Assembly (NCBI GenBank): GCA_951812665.1
Contig: CATOST010000036.1
Coordinates: 310,001 to 374,000 of the forward strand
Length of the DNA stretch: 64,000 bases
Direction of reading: 5' to 3'
Origin: an uncultured Acidobacteriota bacterium
Lineage (GTDB): Bacteria > Acidobacteriota > UBA6911 > RPQK01 > JAJDTT01
The notes below the pieces were generated by a model. The model did not search any database. It was not told the DNA's origin and saw only the letters and a program-made list of their open reading frames with translations. Numbering within the stretch: position 1 is the first letter of the stretch; each line of letters begins with the position of its first letter. The position numbers and the translations under genes are program-made. Shown here in pieces: positions 43,534 through 51,265 of this stretch.

Positions 43534-44913
43534 ATGACCGATCGGAAATCGGCAGAACCTCGTGTGATGCGGGTCTCGGGAGAGACTATCACGGCCCTGG
43601 CCTGGATCGGGCCCATGCTGATGCTCCTGGCGGAGGCCATCGGCAGCGGCGAGATCCTCACCGAGCCGGTGGCCGGCGCCCGCTACGGAGGCGCCCTGCT
43701 CTGGTTGATCCTCCTGACCATCGTCACCAAGGCCTTCTGGAACGAGGCCATCGGGCGGGTCTCCATCGTCACCGGGCAGAATTTCCTGGAGGTCTGCTCC
43801 GGGATGGGAGCACCCTTTTCCTGGGTCCCCTGGATCTGGTTCTGCATCAACCTGATCAAGGACTTCCTGCTGCGAGGCGGGATCGTGGCCATCGCCGGGC
43901 TCATCTGCCACGACGTCTTCGGCGGCCTGCTGCCGGGCGCCGGGGAGGTTCAACAGCAGGTTTTCTGGACCTTTCTCAACTTCCTCCTGGTCTGGGTGAT
44001 CCTCATCGCCGGCGGCTACCGGCCGGTGGAGACCTTCAACACGGTCATGTGCCTGCTGTTCACCCTCAGCCTCCTGATCTGCGCCAGCTTCGTCGTCCCG
44101 GACGTGGGCGGCGAGCTGTCCCGGGGCCTGGTGCCGCGAATGGCCACCGACTTCGATCAGCTTCTGGTCATGATGTCCCTGGCCGGCATCGTCATGGCCG
44201 GTTCGGGCACCATCAAGTACAGCGCCTGGGCCGAGGAGCGGGGGATGGGCCTTCTGGGCCACGCCCGGGAGAAGGGCCGATTGACGCGGGAACAGTTTCA
44301 GCCCAACTCACCGGAAGAGGTGAGCCGCATGCGGGGCTGGCTGCGGATCAACCGGACCAACATCATCCTGACCTATGTGCTGGGACTGATCGTCTGTATG
44401 TCCACCTTCATCCTGGGGGTGGGAATTCTGCACCCGGCGGGGATCACGCTTGCGGGTCCCGGTCTGGCCCGGGAGCTGAGCCTGATGATGACGGAGGTGC
44501 TGGGACCCTGGTCCCGAAACGTCTTCTACCTGGGCGCCTGGGCCGCCATCATCAGCACCGCCATCTCCATCTTCGACGGCTCCTCGCGCATGTTTCTGCA
44601 GCCGCTCAGGATGAAGGCGCCGGGGCTGTTCGGCAAGATGTCTCCCCAGGTCTGGCAGAAGCTGATCCTGAGCGCGATGATGGTGGGCTCCTGGGTCGTC
44701 TACGCCTTCTTCCCCAAGCCGGTGACGCTGGTCCTGATCATGGGCGCCATCGACACGCCCATGATCGGCATCATGATGGTGGCCTACGCGTTTCTGGGGC
44801 GGAAGTATCTGCCGGCCGAATACCGCTACGGCAAGGCCTGGTGGGCGAGCATCCTGTTGATGGGGTGCCTCTACCTGGCCCTGGGAGTGACCTACGCGTT
44901 TCTGAAGGGCTGA
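43534..44913 (+). CDS. Nramp-related transporter without the DPGN metal motif
   Basis: A 459-residue membrane protein with about 11 helices and the LeuT-fold layout of the Nramp family (IGPMLMLLAEAIGSGEI in helix 1, FNTVMCLLF, WAAIISTAISIFDGSSRM). Classical Nramp metal binding uses DPGN in helix 1 and a Met in an MPH motif in helix 6. Here helix 1 reads IGSGEI, and the helix 6 region reads GIVMAGSGTIKYSAWAE, so divalent metal transport is doubtful. Nramp-related transporters with other cargos are known. It follows a glycosidase-like gene by 8 bp, which would fit uptake of an organic solute; that is inference. Confidence 0.85.
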   Translation: MTDRKSAEPRVMRVSGETITALAWIGPMLMLLAEAIGSGEILTEPVAGARYGGALLWLILLTIVTKAFWNEAIGRVSIVTGQNFLEVCSGMGAPFSWVPWIWFCINLIKDFLLRGGIVAIAGLICHDVFGGLLPGAGEVQQQVFWTFLNFLLVWVILIAGGYRPVETFNTVMCLLFTLSLLICASFVVPDVGGELSRGLVPRMATDFDQLLVMMSLAGIVMAGSGTIKYSAWAEERGMGLLGHAREKGRLTREQFQPNSPEEVSRMRGWLRINRTNIILTYVLGLIVCMSTFILGVGILHPAGITLAGPGLARELSLMMTEVLGPWSRNVFYLGAWAAIISTAISIFDGSSRMFLQPLRMKAPGLFGKMSPQVWQKLILSAMMVGSWVVYAFFPKPVTLVLIMGAIDTPMIGIMMVAYAFLGRKYLPAEYRYGKAWWASILLMGCLYLALGVTYAFLKG

Positions 44914-44973
44914 CGGCCCGTGGCAAAGCTGGGTGTGAGAGGAAAACGGGTGTGGCGGGAGAGACGGAGATGC

Positions 44974-47900
44974 TCACGCAGAGGCTCGACTGCTCTGCGA
45001 GTCCCAGTCGCTGTTCACCGTCACCTGGGAAATTGAACTGCCCAGGGCTTGCCGTGCGATTTCCAAGAGGTGGAGGTGGTGGGTAAAGAAGAGCACTTGT
45101 GTCTTCTTGGCCAACTCGCCCAGCACTTGGAAGCCGGCTCGTGCTCGGTCGTTGTCGAAGTTGACGAACAGATCATCGGCGACGAACGGCAGGGGGGAGG
45201 CATGTTCGAGATAGTCCTCCATGGCAGCGATCCGTAGAGCGAGATAAAGCTGGTCCCCGGTTCCGCTACTCATTCCTGGTACGCGTACAACTTCGCCGCT
45301 CGGTCTCAATCCGGTCAGATGAGCTTTGTCCTTGGCATCGTAATCAACTCTAAGTTCGGTAAAAGAACCTCCGGTGACGGTTGCAAAGAGCTGACCGGCG
45401 CGTTTGAGAAGAGGCGCCTGCTTTTCTCGCCGATAGCGGTCGATCGCCCATTGCAGCAAGAGAGCAGAAGTTCTCACACGGAGATAACGCTCGGAAATTT
45501 CACCGATCTCCACCAGAGCTTCCTGCCGCGTTGATTCGGCTCGGGCCGCCACTGCATCACCACCGATCGCCTGGAACGCGTTTCTGGCCTCTGCCCGCTT
45601 CTCGGCAGCTTCAGCCAACTGCTCCTGCAATCTCTTCAGCCGTGCGCCGGTGGTGTTTTCCTGGGCCACAATCCGGTCGATATCGACATGGTCGCATTCT
45701 TCTTCCAGTTCAGCCGCTGTCAGGCCGTCCCCCTGTTGCTTCAGCGTTCGCAGGACCGTGTCCAGCTCAAGTTGCACGGCGCGAAGAGAATCGGATTTTT
45801 CGATGGCCCTCCTCAGTTCCTCGCTGGTCTCGACGCCGGCCGCGTCTTTGAGGTAGTTCACTGATCCGCGCGCGGTTTCACGTTTCTCATCCAAAGCACG
45901 CAGGTCGTGCTCGAGTTCTCCGATCTCCTGCTCTTTCTTGGCCTTGATGTCCCGTATTCGCCGAGCTTTCGTCAGGCGATTCTCGATCTCCAGGACCGCC
46001 TCCTCTGCCGGTGTGCCGGCAAGGTCTACCGCCACGTCATCGACCATGGTTGCGACAACGGCCTCGAAGTCGATGATGTCGCGCTTGATCTTGCCGATGC
46101 GTTGGTAGCGCAGGTCGTTGATCCGCAGGGATTTTTCCCGGATCTGTTCCATGACTTCGATCAGAGCGGAAACCGAATCCGGGTTCGAGGCTGTCGTAAG
46201 TCTAATATCGGTCAAGGCGTCCGACCAGTCTTTCTGCCAGCGCAGCCATGCCTGCTGTGCCCGATTCAGTTCACGGTGCCGCCGCTCCACCGTCCGTTCA
46301 GCCTCCTTCAAGCGTTCTTCCAATTGATTCCTGGTTTTTGCCTCTTCTTCGTAGTCGATTCGTATACCGTCGGCGCGTTCCAGCAATATCCGAAGGGTGT
46401 CGTCTCTCAAAGTCTCGGGCTCGGCGCCGAGTGACGACAACTCCTTTATGAGACCCTCCCTGGCCTCGTGTTCCTCTTCTTTCAGGACTTCCATTGCACT
46501 GGTGGCTTCGGCCCGATCTTCAACCGCTTCCAGCAAGTTTGTTCTTGCTCGCAGCCACTCCAGCATGATGTCGGGAGCAAGCGCGGAAATCGGCGCCTCT
46601 TCCCATAGTGCCTGCCACTCCGCATCCAGGCGTTCGCCCTCCCGCAGGAGTGTCTCCTGCCGCTCGCGGATTTGGGCCACACTCGCCATTTGCGCGTCGA
46701 TGCTGCGGGTCATCTCCGCCAGGCGTCCGGCCGCTTCGGCGTTGTCGAATCTTTGATCCGCCAAGTCGTCGGCATGGCGTATTGCGGGTTCGAAGGCCGC
46801 CGCCAGGTCATCGAGCGCATCGGCATGGCGATCGGCCTCCTTTGGGGAAATGGGCCGATTGGATATGTGTTTTTTCCTGACCAGTCTCCAGAGGGCGTCA
46901 CGATCATCTCGAGCCTCTTGGAGTGTTCCGACCGAAACAACCTGCTCATCCCGTACAGCACTCCGGAAGTTTCTGCGGGCCCGATCAAGTTCCTCCTCAG
47001 AGGTCTCACGTTGCCGGATCGCGTCGCGGGTGCGTCGTTCCCAATCCTGATGGCTGTCCCGATGCGCGTGTACCATAGTCTCCGGTGGCACCCGCATTGC
47101 TGCCGCGGCTCTTGCATTTGGGACTGTCGGGTTCATGGAAGCAAGAAGTCGGTCCAGCCAATCCTGCGTATGTTTGACTTGCCGTACCGCCCGGCGCAGG
47201 CGCCCGGTAACGTCGCCATTCTCCCGAATCGTCTTGATGACGGCTCTCAATCCGGAAACGTCGGGGGCCGTACCGAAAGCCTCGATCGTCTGCTCAAAGT
47301 CGTCGCGTTCGACCTCTGCTTCTTGCAGGCTGCCGGCTCGATTCTCGAGGTCCGAGGCCAGTCTGCCTCGTTGACCAAGAAGGGACCTCACAGCGCGAAG
47401 CTTGGTCCGTGGCGGTATTCGTGCGACCACCTTGCGGGCGTCCTCCCTCCAGCCCAACTCTGTAGACAGATCGCGCAACTCGGCTTCCACCGCTTCGAGT
47501 TCGGCCTGCCGCTTCGGGAGGTCGGCTTTCTCGCGACGGATCTCTATCCGGCGTTCATGGAGGTCCAAGATATCGTGAGAGCGTAGGATCAGCCTCTGGT
47601 CGAAGGTGAGGTTCGCCAGTTCTTCGCGCGCCTTGGCCAAATGATCGGAAAGCGTGTCGATTCGGGTCGACAACTCGTTGTCCCGGCGCTCGGCTTCTTC
47701 GAGGACACTGCAGGCATCATCAGGCAGTGAGATGACCCTTTCAAGATCCGCGATATCTGTCTCCTCTCTCAGTACGGCCATGCGACAGACATCGCGATAC
47801 ACTCTCCGGATTCGGCTCAGCCGTCGACCCTCGGCAGATAGATTCTCGAACTCGGACTCGATTTCCCCATAGGCCTCTTCCGCACGCTCGTACGCCTTTT

Positions 47901-48534
47901 TCGATTCCTGCCACATGTTAGCCGTGAGGGTCTGCTGCCGCAGCTCCGTTCCTGCATTCGTCAGCCTGTCGTGCGCTTGGTAATACCTTCGATGTCTCGC
48001 TCTTCTTGGTGCCCAGAGTTCATCGGCTTCTTTGGTGAGTTCTCCGAGCAGATCTCGCAGACCTCCGATTCCGGCGCCAATCGAAAACAGCATCTGGCCG
48101 ATGTCGTCCTCCGCATCCAATATCTCCCGGCCGCCGGTTTCGAGCCGAACGTGGTCCAGACTGAACATCCGTTGGAAGAAGGAACGATCAGCGCCTGCCA
48201 GTAGAGGTTGCAACGCGGTCTCGCCGCCCGGAATCGGCAGATTGTCAGTTCCGAGAAGCGTATCCTTCGACCCCTTGCGGCGAACCAACTCCAACGACGT
48301 TTGGCCATTCTCGAGCACGGCGCCGATCCTCAGGCTCGCGTAGTCGTGCAAGAAATTGAAGGGCGATCTCACGGGGATGCCGAACAGTAGATCCTCGATG
48401 GCCGAGAGCGCGGTGGATTTTCCGGCCTCGTTGGGACCGAACACGATGTGGAAATCGGTATCGGCGGAGGGAAGCTCGAAGGACCGATCCGTAAAGTGCC
48501 CGTAGCGGAGAAGGTCAAGGCGTCTCAACCGCAT
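44974..48534 (-). CDS. YhaN-like SMC/Rad50-type ATPase
   Basis: A 1186-residue AAA ATPase of the YhaN/SbcC type. Walker A GPNEAGKST is at residues 33-41; two long coiled-coil arms fill about 180-950; the C-terminus has the signature VPGMSSGTGDQLYLALRIAAMEDY and Walker B LPFVADDLFVNFDND with FFTHH. It should form a complex with the nuclease encoded just upstream and use ATP to act on DNA ends. YhaN of Bacillus is the nearest named relative. The ATG lies 1 bp after the nuclease stop. Its base composition looks lower in GC than its neighbours. Confidence 0.92.
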   Translation of the reverse strand: MRLRRLDLLRYGHFTDRSFELPSADTDFHIVFGPNEAGKSTALSAIEDLLFGIPVRSPFNFLHDYASLRIGAVLENGQTSLELVRRKGSKDTLLGTDNLPIPGGETALQPLLAGADRSFFQRMFSLDHVRLETGGREILDAEDDIGQMLFSIGAGIGGLRDLLGELTKEADELWAPRRARHRRYYQAHDRLTNAGTELRQQTLTANMWQESKKAYERAEEAYGEIESEFENLSAEGRRLSRIRRVYRDVCRMAVLREETDIADLERVISLPDDACSVLEEAERRDNELSTRIDTLSDHLAKAREELANLTFDQRLILRSHDILDLHERRIEIRREKADLPKRQAELEAVEAELRDLSTELGWREDARKVVARIPPRTKLRAVRSLLGQRGRLASDLENRAGSLQEAEVERDDFEQTIEAFGTAPDVSGLRAVIKTIRENGDVTGRLRRAVRQVKHTQDWLDRLLASMNPTVPNARAAAAMRVPPETMVHAHRDSHQDWERRTRDAIRQRETSEEELDRARRNFRSAVRDEQVVSVGTLQEARDDRDALWRLVRKKHISNRPISPKEADRHADALDDLAAAFEPAIRHADDLADQRFDNAEAAGRLAEMTRSIDAQMASVAQIRERQETLLREGERLDAEWQALWEEAPISALAPDIMLEWLRARTNLLEAVEDRAEATSAMEVLKEEEHEAREGLIKELSSLGAEPETLRDDTLRILLERADGIRIDYEEEAKTRNQLEERLKEAERTVERRHRELNRAQQAWLRWQKDWSDALTDIRLTTASNPDSVSALIEVMEQIREKSLRINDLRYQRIGKIKRDIIDFEAVVATMVDDVAVDLAGTPAEEAVLEIENRLTKARRIRDIKAKKEQEIGELEHDLRALDEKRETARGSVNYLKDAAGVETSEELRRAIEKSDSLRAVQLELDTVLRTLKQQGDGLTAAELEEECDHVDIDRIVAQENTTGARLKRLQEQLAEAAEKRAEARNAFQAIGGDAVAARAESTRQEALVEIGEISERYLRVRTSALLLQWAIDRYRREKQAPLLKRAGQLFATVTGGSFTELRVDYDAKDKAHLTGLRPSGEVVRVPGMSSGTGDQLYLALRIAAMEDYLEHASPLPFVADDLFVNFDNDRARAGFQVLGELAKKTQVLFFTHHLHLLEIARQALGSSISQVTVNSDWDSQSSRASA

Positions 48535-48535
48535 C

Positions 48536-49810
48536 TCAGTCCTGTCCTCCCAGAAGCCGTGCGGCCAGGAATGGCGTCACTGCGGCGATCAACGCGGCGT
48601 GGTCGCGGTCGATTGCGGCTCTCAGCACCGGGATCTGGACGGCAGATCGCACTTCCGGAGGAAGTCGACGAATCATCCTGCCGATGTCGGTCTCAAGCCG
48701 GCTCAGCAGGTCTGCATCGGATCCTGCTCCTTGCAGCATCCGGAGCAGGTCGCCGACCGCATCTTCACGTTGCTCCATGGTCTCCGGGGAGATCACCGGT
48801 TCGGTCTCAACCACGACCTTTTCCACCCAGGCCGTCTCCTCGCCCAGGCCCAGGGCAATGGAGCGTGCCTCGGAGAGGAGAGGATCTCCGTCTACCAGGA
48901 GTTGCTCGTGGATTTCGGTACGGCCCCGGAGCAGGATGCGGCACGCCAGAAGACGGCCTCCGGCAAGATTGGCAACGGCATTTTCGATGGCGTCCCGGAT
49001 TCGATCCAGGACCTCGTCGAAGCTCGTCGCGTTCCGCAGATCGACCGTTACGGCGGCCCAACGCACCACGTCGCTGTGCATGGGGACAAGGTCTGTGATT
49101 TCGCCGTTTTCGACCGTGACCAGGGAGGCGCCCTTGGCGCCGGTCTCGCGCACGTGGCGTCCCTGCAGGTTTCCGGGAAACACGATATGAGGCCGGGTGT
49201 TGAGCACTTCCGCCCGGTGGACGTGTCCCAGAGCCCAGTAGTCGTAGCCTTTGTTGATCAGCTCGGCGAGAGAACATGGCGCGTAGTTCTCATGGCCGCC
49301 CATACCGCCGAGTCCGGTGTGCAGGACGCCGATGTTGAAGGCGCCGTTGACCGGTTGCGGATAATTCAGCGCCAAGTTGTCCGTGACGTCCCTTTGACTG
49401 AAGCTCTGTCCGTGAAGGAATACGTTCAGGCCGTCGATTTCGAATGATTGCGGTTTTCGCGATCCGAAAACGTGCACGTTGCCGGGAAGGGTGAGGCGGC
49501 GTGTGATCTGACTTCTGGCGTCATGATTGCCATGGAGCAGGTAGACAGGGATTCCGGCTGCGTAAAGGCGGCCCATCTGGCTGGCGAAAAACAGGCCGGT
49601 CCTGTAGTCGCGCCAATCCCCGTCATAGAGGTCGCCGGCAATGATCAGGAAGGAGACCTGCTCGTCGATGGCAAGTCCGACCAACTGATCCAATGCTGCC
49701 CGGGTGGCGGTGCGAATGGATTCCGCCGCGGACCCCTCGTGCTTGGCGAGCCCTTTCAGGGGACTGTCCAGATGGATGTCCGCGGCGTGAAGGAAGCGGA
49801 GTGAAGTCAC
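48536..49810 (-). CDS. YhaO/SbcD-like DNA repair exonuclease
   Basis: A 424-residue metallophosphoesterase of the SbcD/Mre11/YhaO group. Metal motifs occur in order: HAADIHLDSPLKG (Asp11, His13), FLIIAGDLYDGDWRDY, LLHGNHDAR, and ALGHVHRAEV. The C-terminal 170 residues form the capping and coiled-coil-binding region. It probably cuts DNA with the YhaN-like ATPase next to it. The two genes are one transcription unit with a 1-bp gap. Confidence 0.93.
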   Translation of the reverse strand: MTSLRFLHAADIHLDSPLKGLAKHEGSAAESIRTATRAALDQLVGLAIDEQVSFLIIAGDLYDGDWRDYRTGLFFASQMGRLYAAGIPVYLLHGNHDARSQITRRLTLPGNVHVFGSRKPQSFEIDGLNVFLHGQSFSQRDVTDNLALNYPQPVNGAFNIGVLHTGLGGMGGHENYAPCSLAELINKGYDYWALGHVHRAEVLNTRPHIVFPGNLQGRHVRETGAKGASLVTVENGEITDLVPMHSDVVRWAAVTVDLRNATSFDEVLDRIRDAIENAVANLAGGRLLACRILLRGRTEIHEQLLVDGDPLLSEARSIALGLGEETAWVEKVVVETEPVISPETMEQREDAVGDLLRMLQGAGSDADLLSRLETDIGRMIRRLPPEVRSAVQIPVLRAAIDRDHAALIAAVTPFLAARLLGGQD

Positions 49811-49937
49811 AAAGAAAATACACGCGTCCGTTCAAGTGGACTTCGGAGGTCCTGACGGACGTTCAAGAAAAGCTGCCTACAAAAAGGAAAGGGGCAAAAC
49901 CACGGTCTGTATGATTCTAGTCGATGCGCTCCCCGGG

Positions 49938-51200
49938 CTATTCCTCGGATTCCATCTCCTCTCCTGAAGGCATCTCGCCCTCCAGAGGAACCACCGGCAG
50001 TGTGGTGAAGATGCCGTTCATGGCATCCATTTCTATGGCGACTCCGGTGAACTTCTGCGCGATGCCCGGCGCCGTGCAGCGGACCGACCCTACGAATTCC
50101 GGCATGACGTGTTCGCCGAACATCTCGTCGATGAATTTGGCATCCTGCCCGTTGGCTGGCAGTATGATTGGATAGCTTTCCAGCACCAACCCGTCCTTCA
50201 TCAATCGACAGGTCAACGTCACCTCGGACTCGCTTAGGTTGCGGAGCGCCGCCGCGGTGCGGATTCCTCCCATCTGACGAGCCGGGAAGATGGCGTTGCG
50301 GACGGCTTCGCTGGCCCCGACGCCCGCCACACCGACGCCGGGAACGTCAAAGCGCAGGACCCCGCCGATGGGGCTGTGGGGACCGTCGGAGATCACTTTC
50401 ACCGAACCGGTCACGGTCTCTCCCATACCGTTGGTCGAAATCGTGACTTCTCCCAAGGGCGCCAATTCGGACTGAAGCGTGACCGCCCCGTGATCCGTGG
50501 CTTCCAGATTTCCCCCGAAATCCACCACCGATGCCGGGTCGATGAGTTCGCCCATCTTGTCGTAGAAGTAGACTGCCGGACGGATCGGCGTGGAGGCGAG
50601 ATTCACCAACACGACATCGGAACTGATGGCGGATCCGTTGCCGAAATGAGCGAAGTCCAACGCAACCTGGTGTCCGAGATAGATGCCGGAGCCCATGACC
50701 ATGTTCGTGTCCGGAAAGAGGTCCGGAAGGGGCGAAGTGAAAGGCTCGACGTAACCCAATTTGGGGGAAGTATGGTCTTCGTCTCCTTCAATCGACGGAT
50801 CGTCAAAATGATACTCGACATAGCCTCCCCCCGATTTGGCCGCGGCAATGAGTTCCTGGACGTACAGGGCTCCGGTGAACTGGTCTTCCAGACCGCTGAG
50901 ATCCTGGTCCACCAAAGCCGCATTGCCGCCGTGCCAGCGGATGACCCCCTCGTCATTCGAAATGTAGACGTAGACGGAGCCGAACCTCCATTGCTCGTTC
51001 AAGAGATCGTCGATCTGGGCAGGATCAGTGATGCCTGCCACGTACGCCTTTGCAGATCTGACGAATGCCTTCAGAGTTTCCCGGTCCAGGACTTCTCTGG
51101 CCGTGATCCCGGTGTCCTGGGCGAGGGCGGGCTGCATAGCGGAAAAGACTACCGCCAGCCCCAAGACCCCCATGAGAAGCAGCGTTCTCAAAGATTTCAT
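49938..51200 (-). CDS. Secreted Cache-domain protein with one HFxNGxG C-terminal domain
   Basis: A 420-residue exported protein. The signal peptide is residues 1-28 (LRTLLLMGVLGLAVVFSA, cut at ALAQ-D). Residues about 35-155 look like a single Cache-type sensor domain: VYVYISNDEGVIRWHG, FTGALYVQELIAAAKSGGGYVEYHF, KLGYVEPF. Residues about 177-405 form a beta-rich domain (ALDFAHFGNGSAISSDVVLVN, SVKVISDGPHSPIGGVLRF, AALRNLSESEVTLTCRLM) of unknown function. There is no transmembrane helix or signalling output domain after the signal peptide. Cache domains usually bind small ligands; here it may be a free periplasmic or secreted binding protein. It is paralogous to the next two genes. Confidence 0.8.
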   Translation of the reverse strand: MKSLRTLLLMGVLGLAVVFSAMQPALAQDTGITAREVLDRETLKAFVRSAKAYVAGITDPAQIDDLLNEQWRFGSVYVYISNDEGVIRWHGGNAALVDQDLSGLEDQFTGALYVQELIAAAKSGGGYVEYHFDDPSIEGDEDHTSPKLGYVEPFTSPLPDLFPDTNMVMGSGIYLGHQVALDFAHFGNGSAISSDVVLVNLASTPIRPAVYFYDKMGELIDPASVVDFGGNLEATDHGAVTLQSELAPLGEVTISTNGMGETVTGSVKVISDGPHSPIGGVLRFDVPGVGVAGVGASEAVRNAIFPARQMGGIRTAAALRNLSESEVTLTCRLMKDGLVLESYPIILPANGQDAKFIDEMFGEHVMPEFVGSVRCTAPGIAQKFTGVAIEMDAMNGIFTTLPVVPLEGEMPSGEEMESEE

Positions 51201-51265
51201 AGTGATTGCTCCTTATTTTCTGACGAACGAGCGCTCTCGCTGATCCAATCCTGCGATGTCACTCC

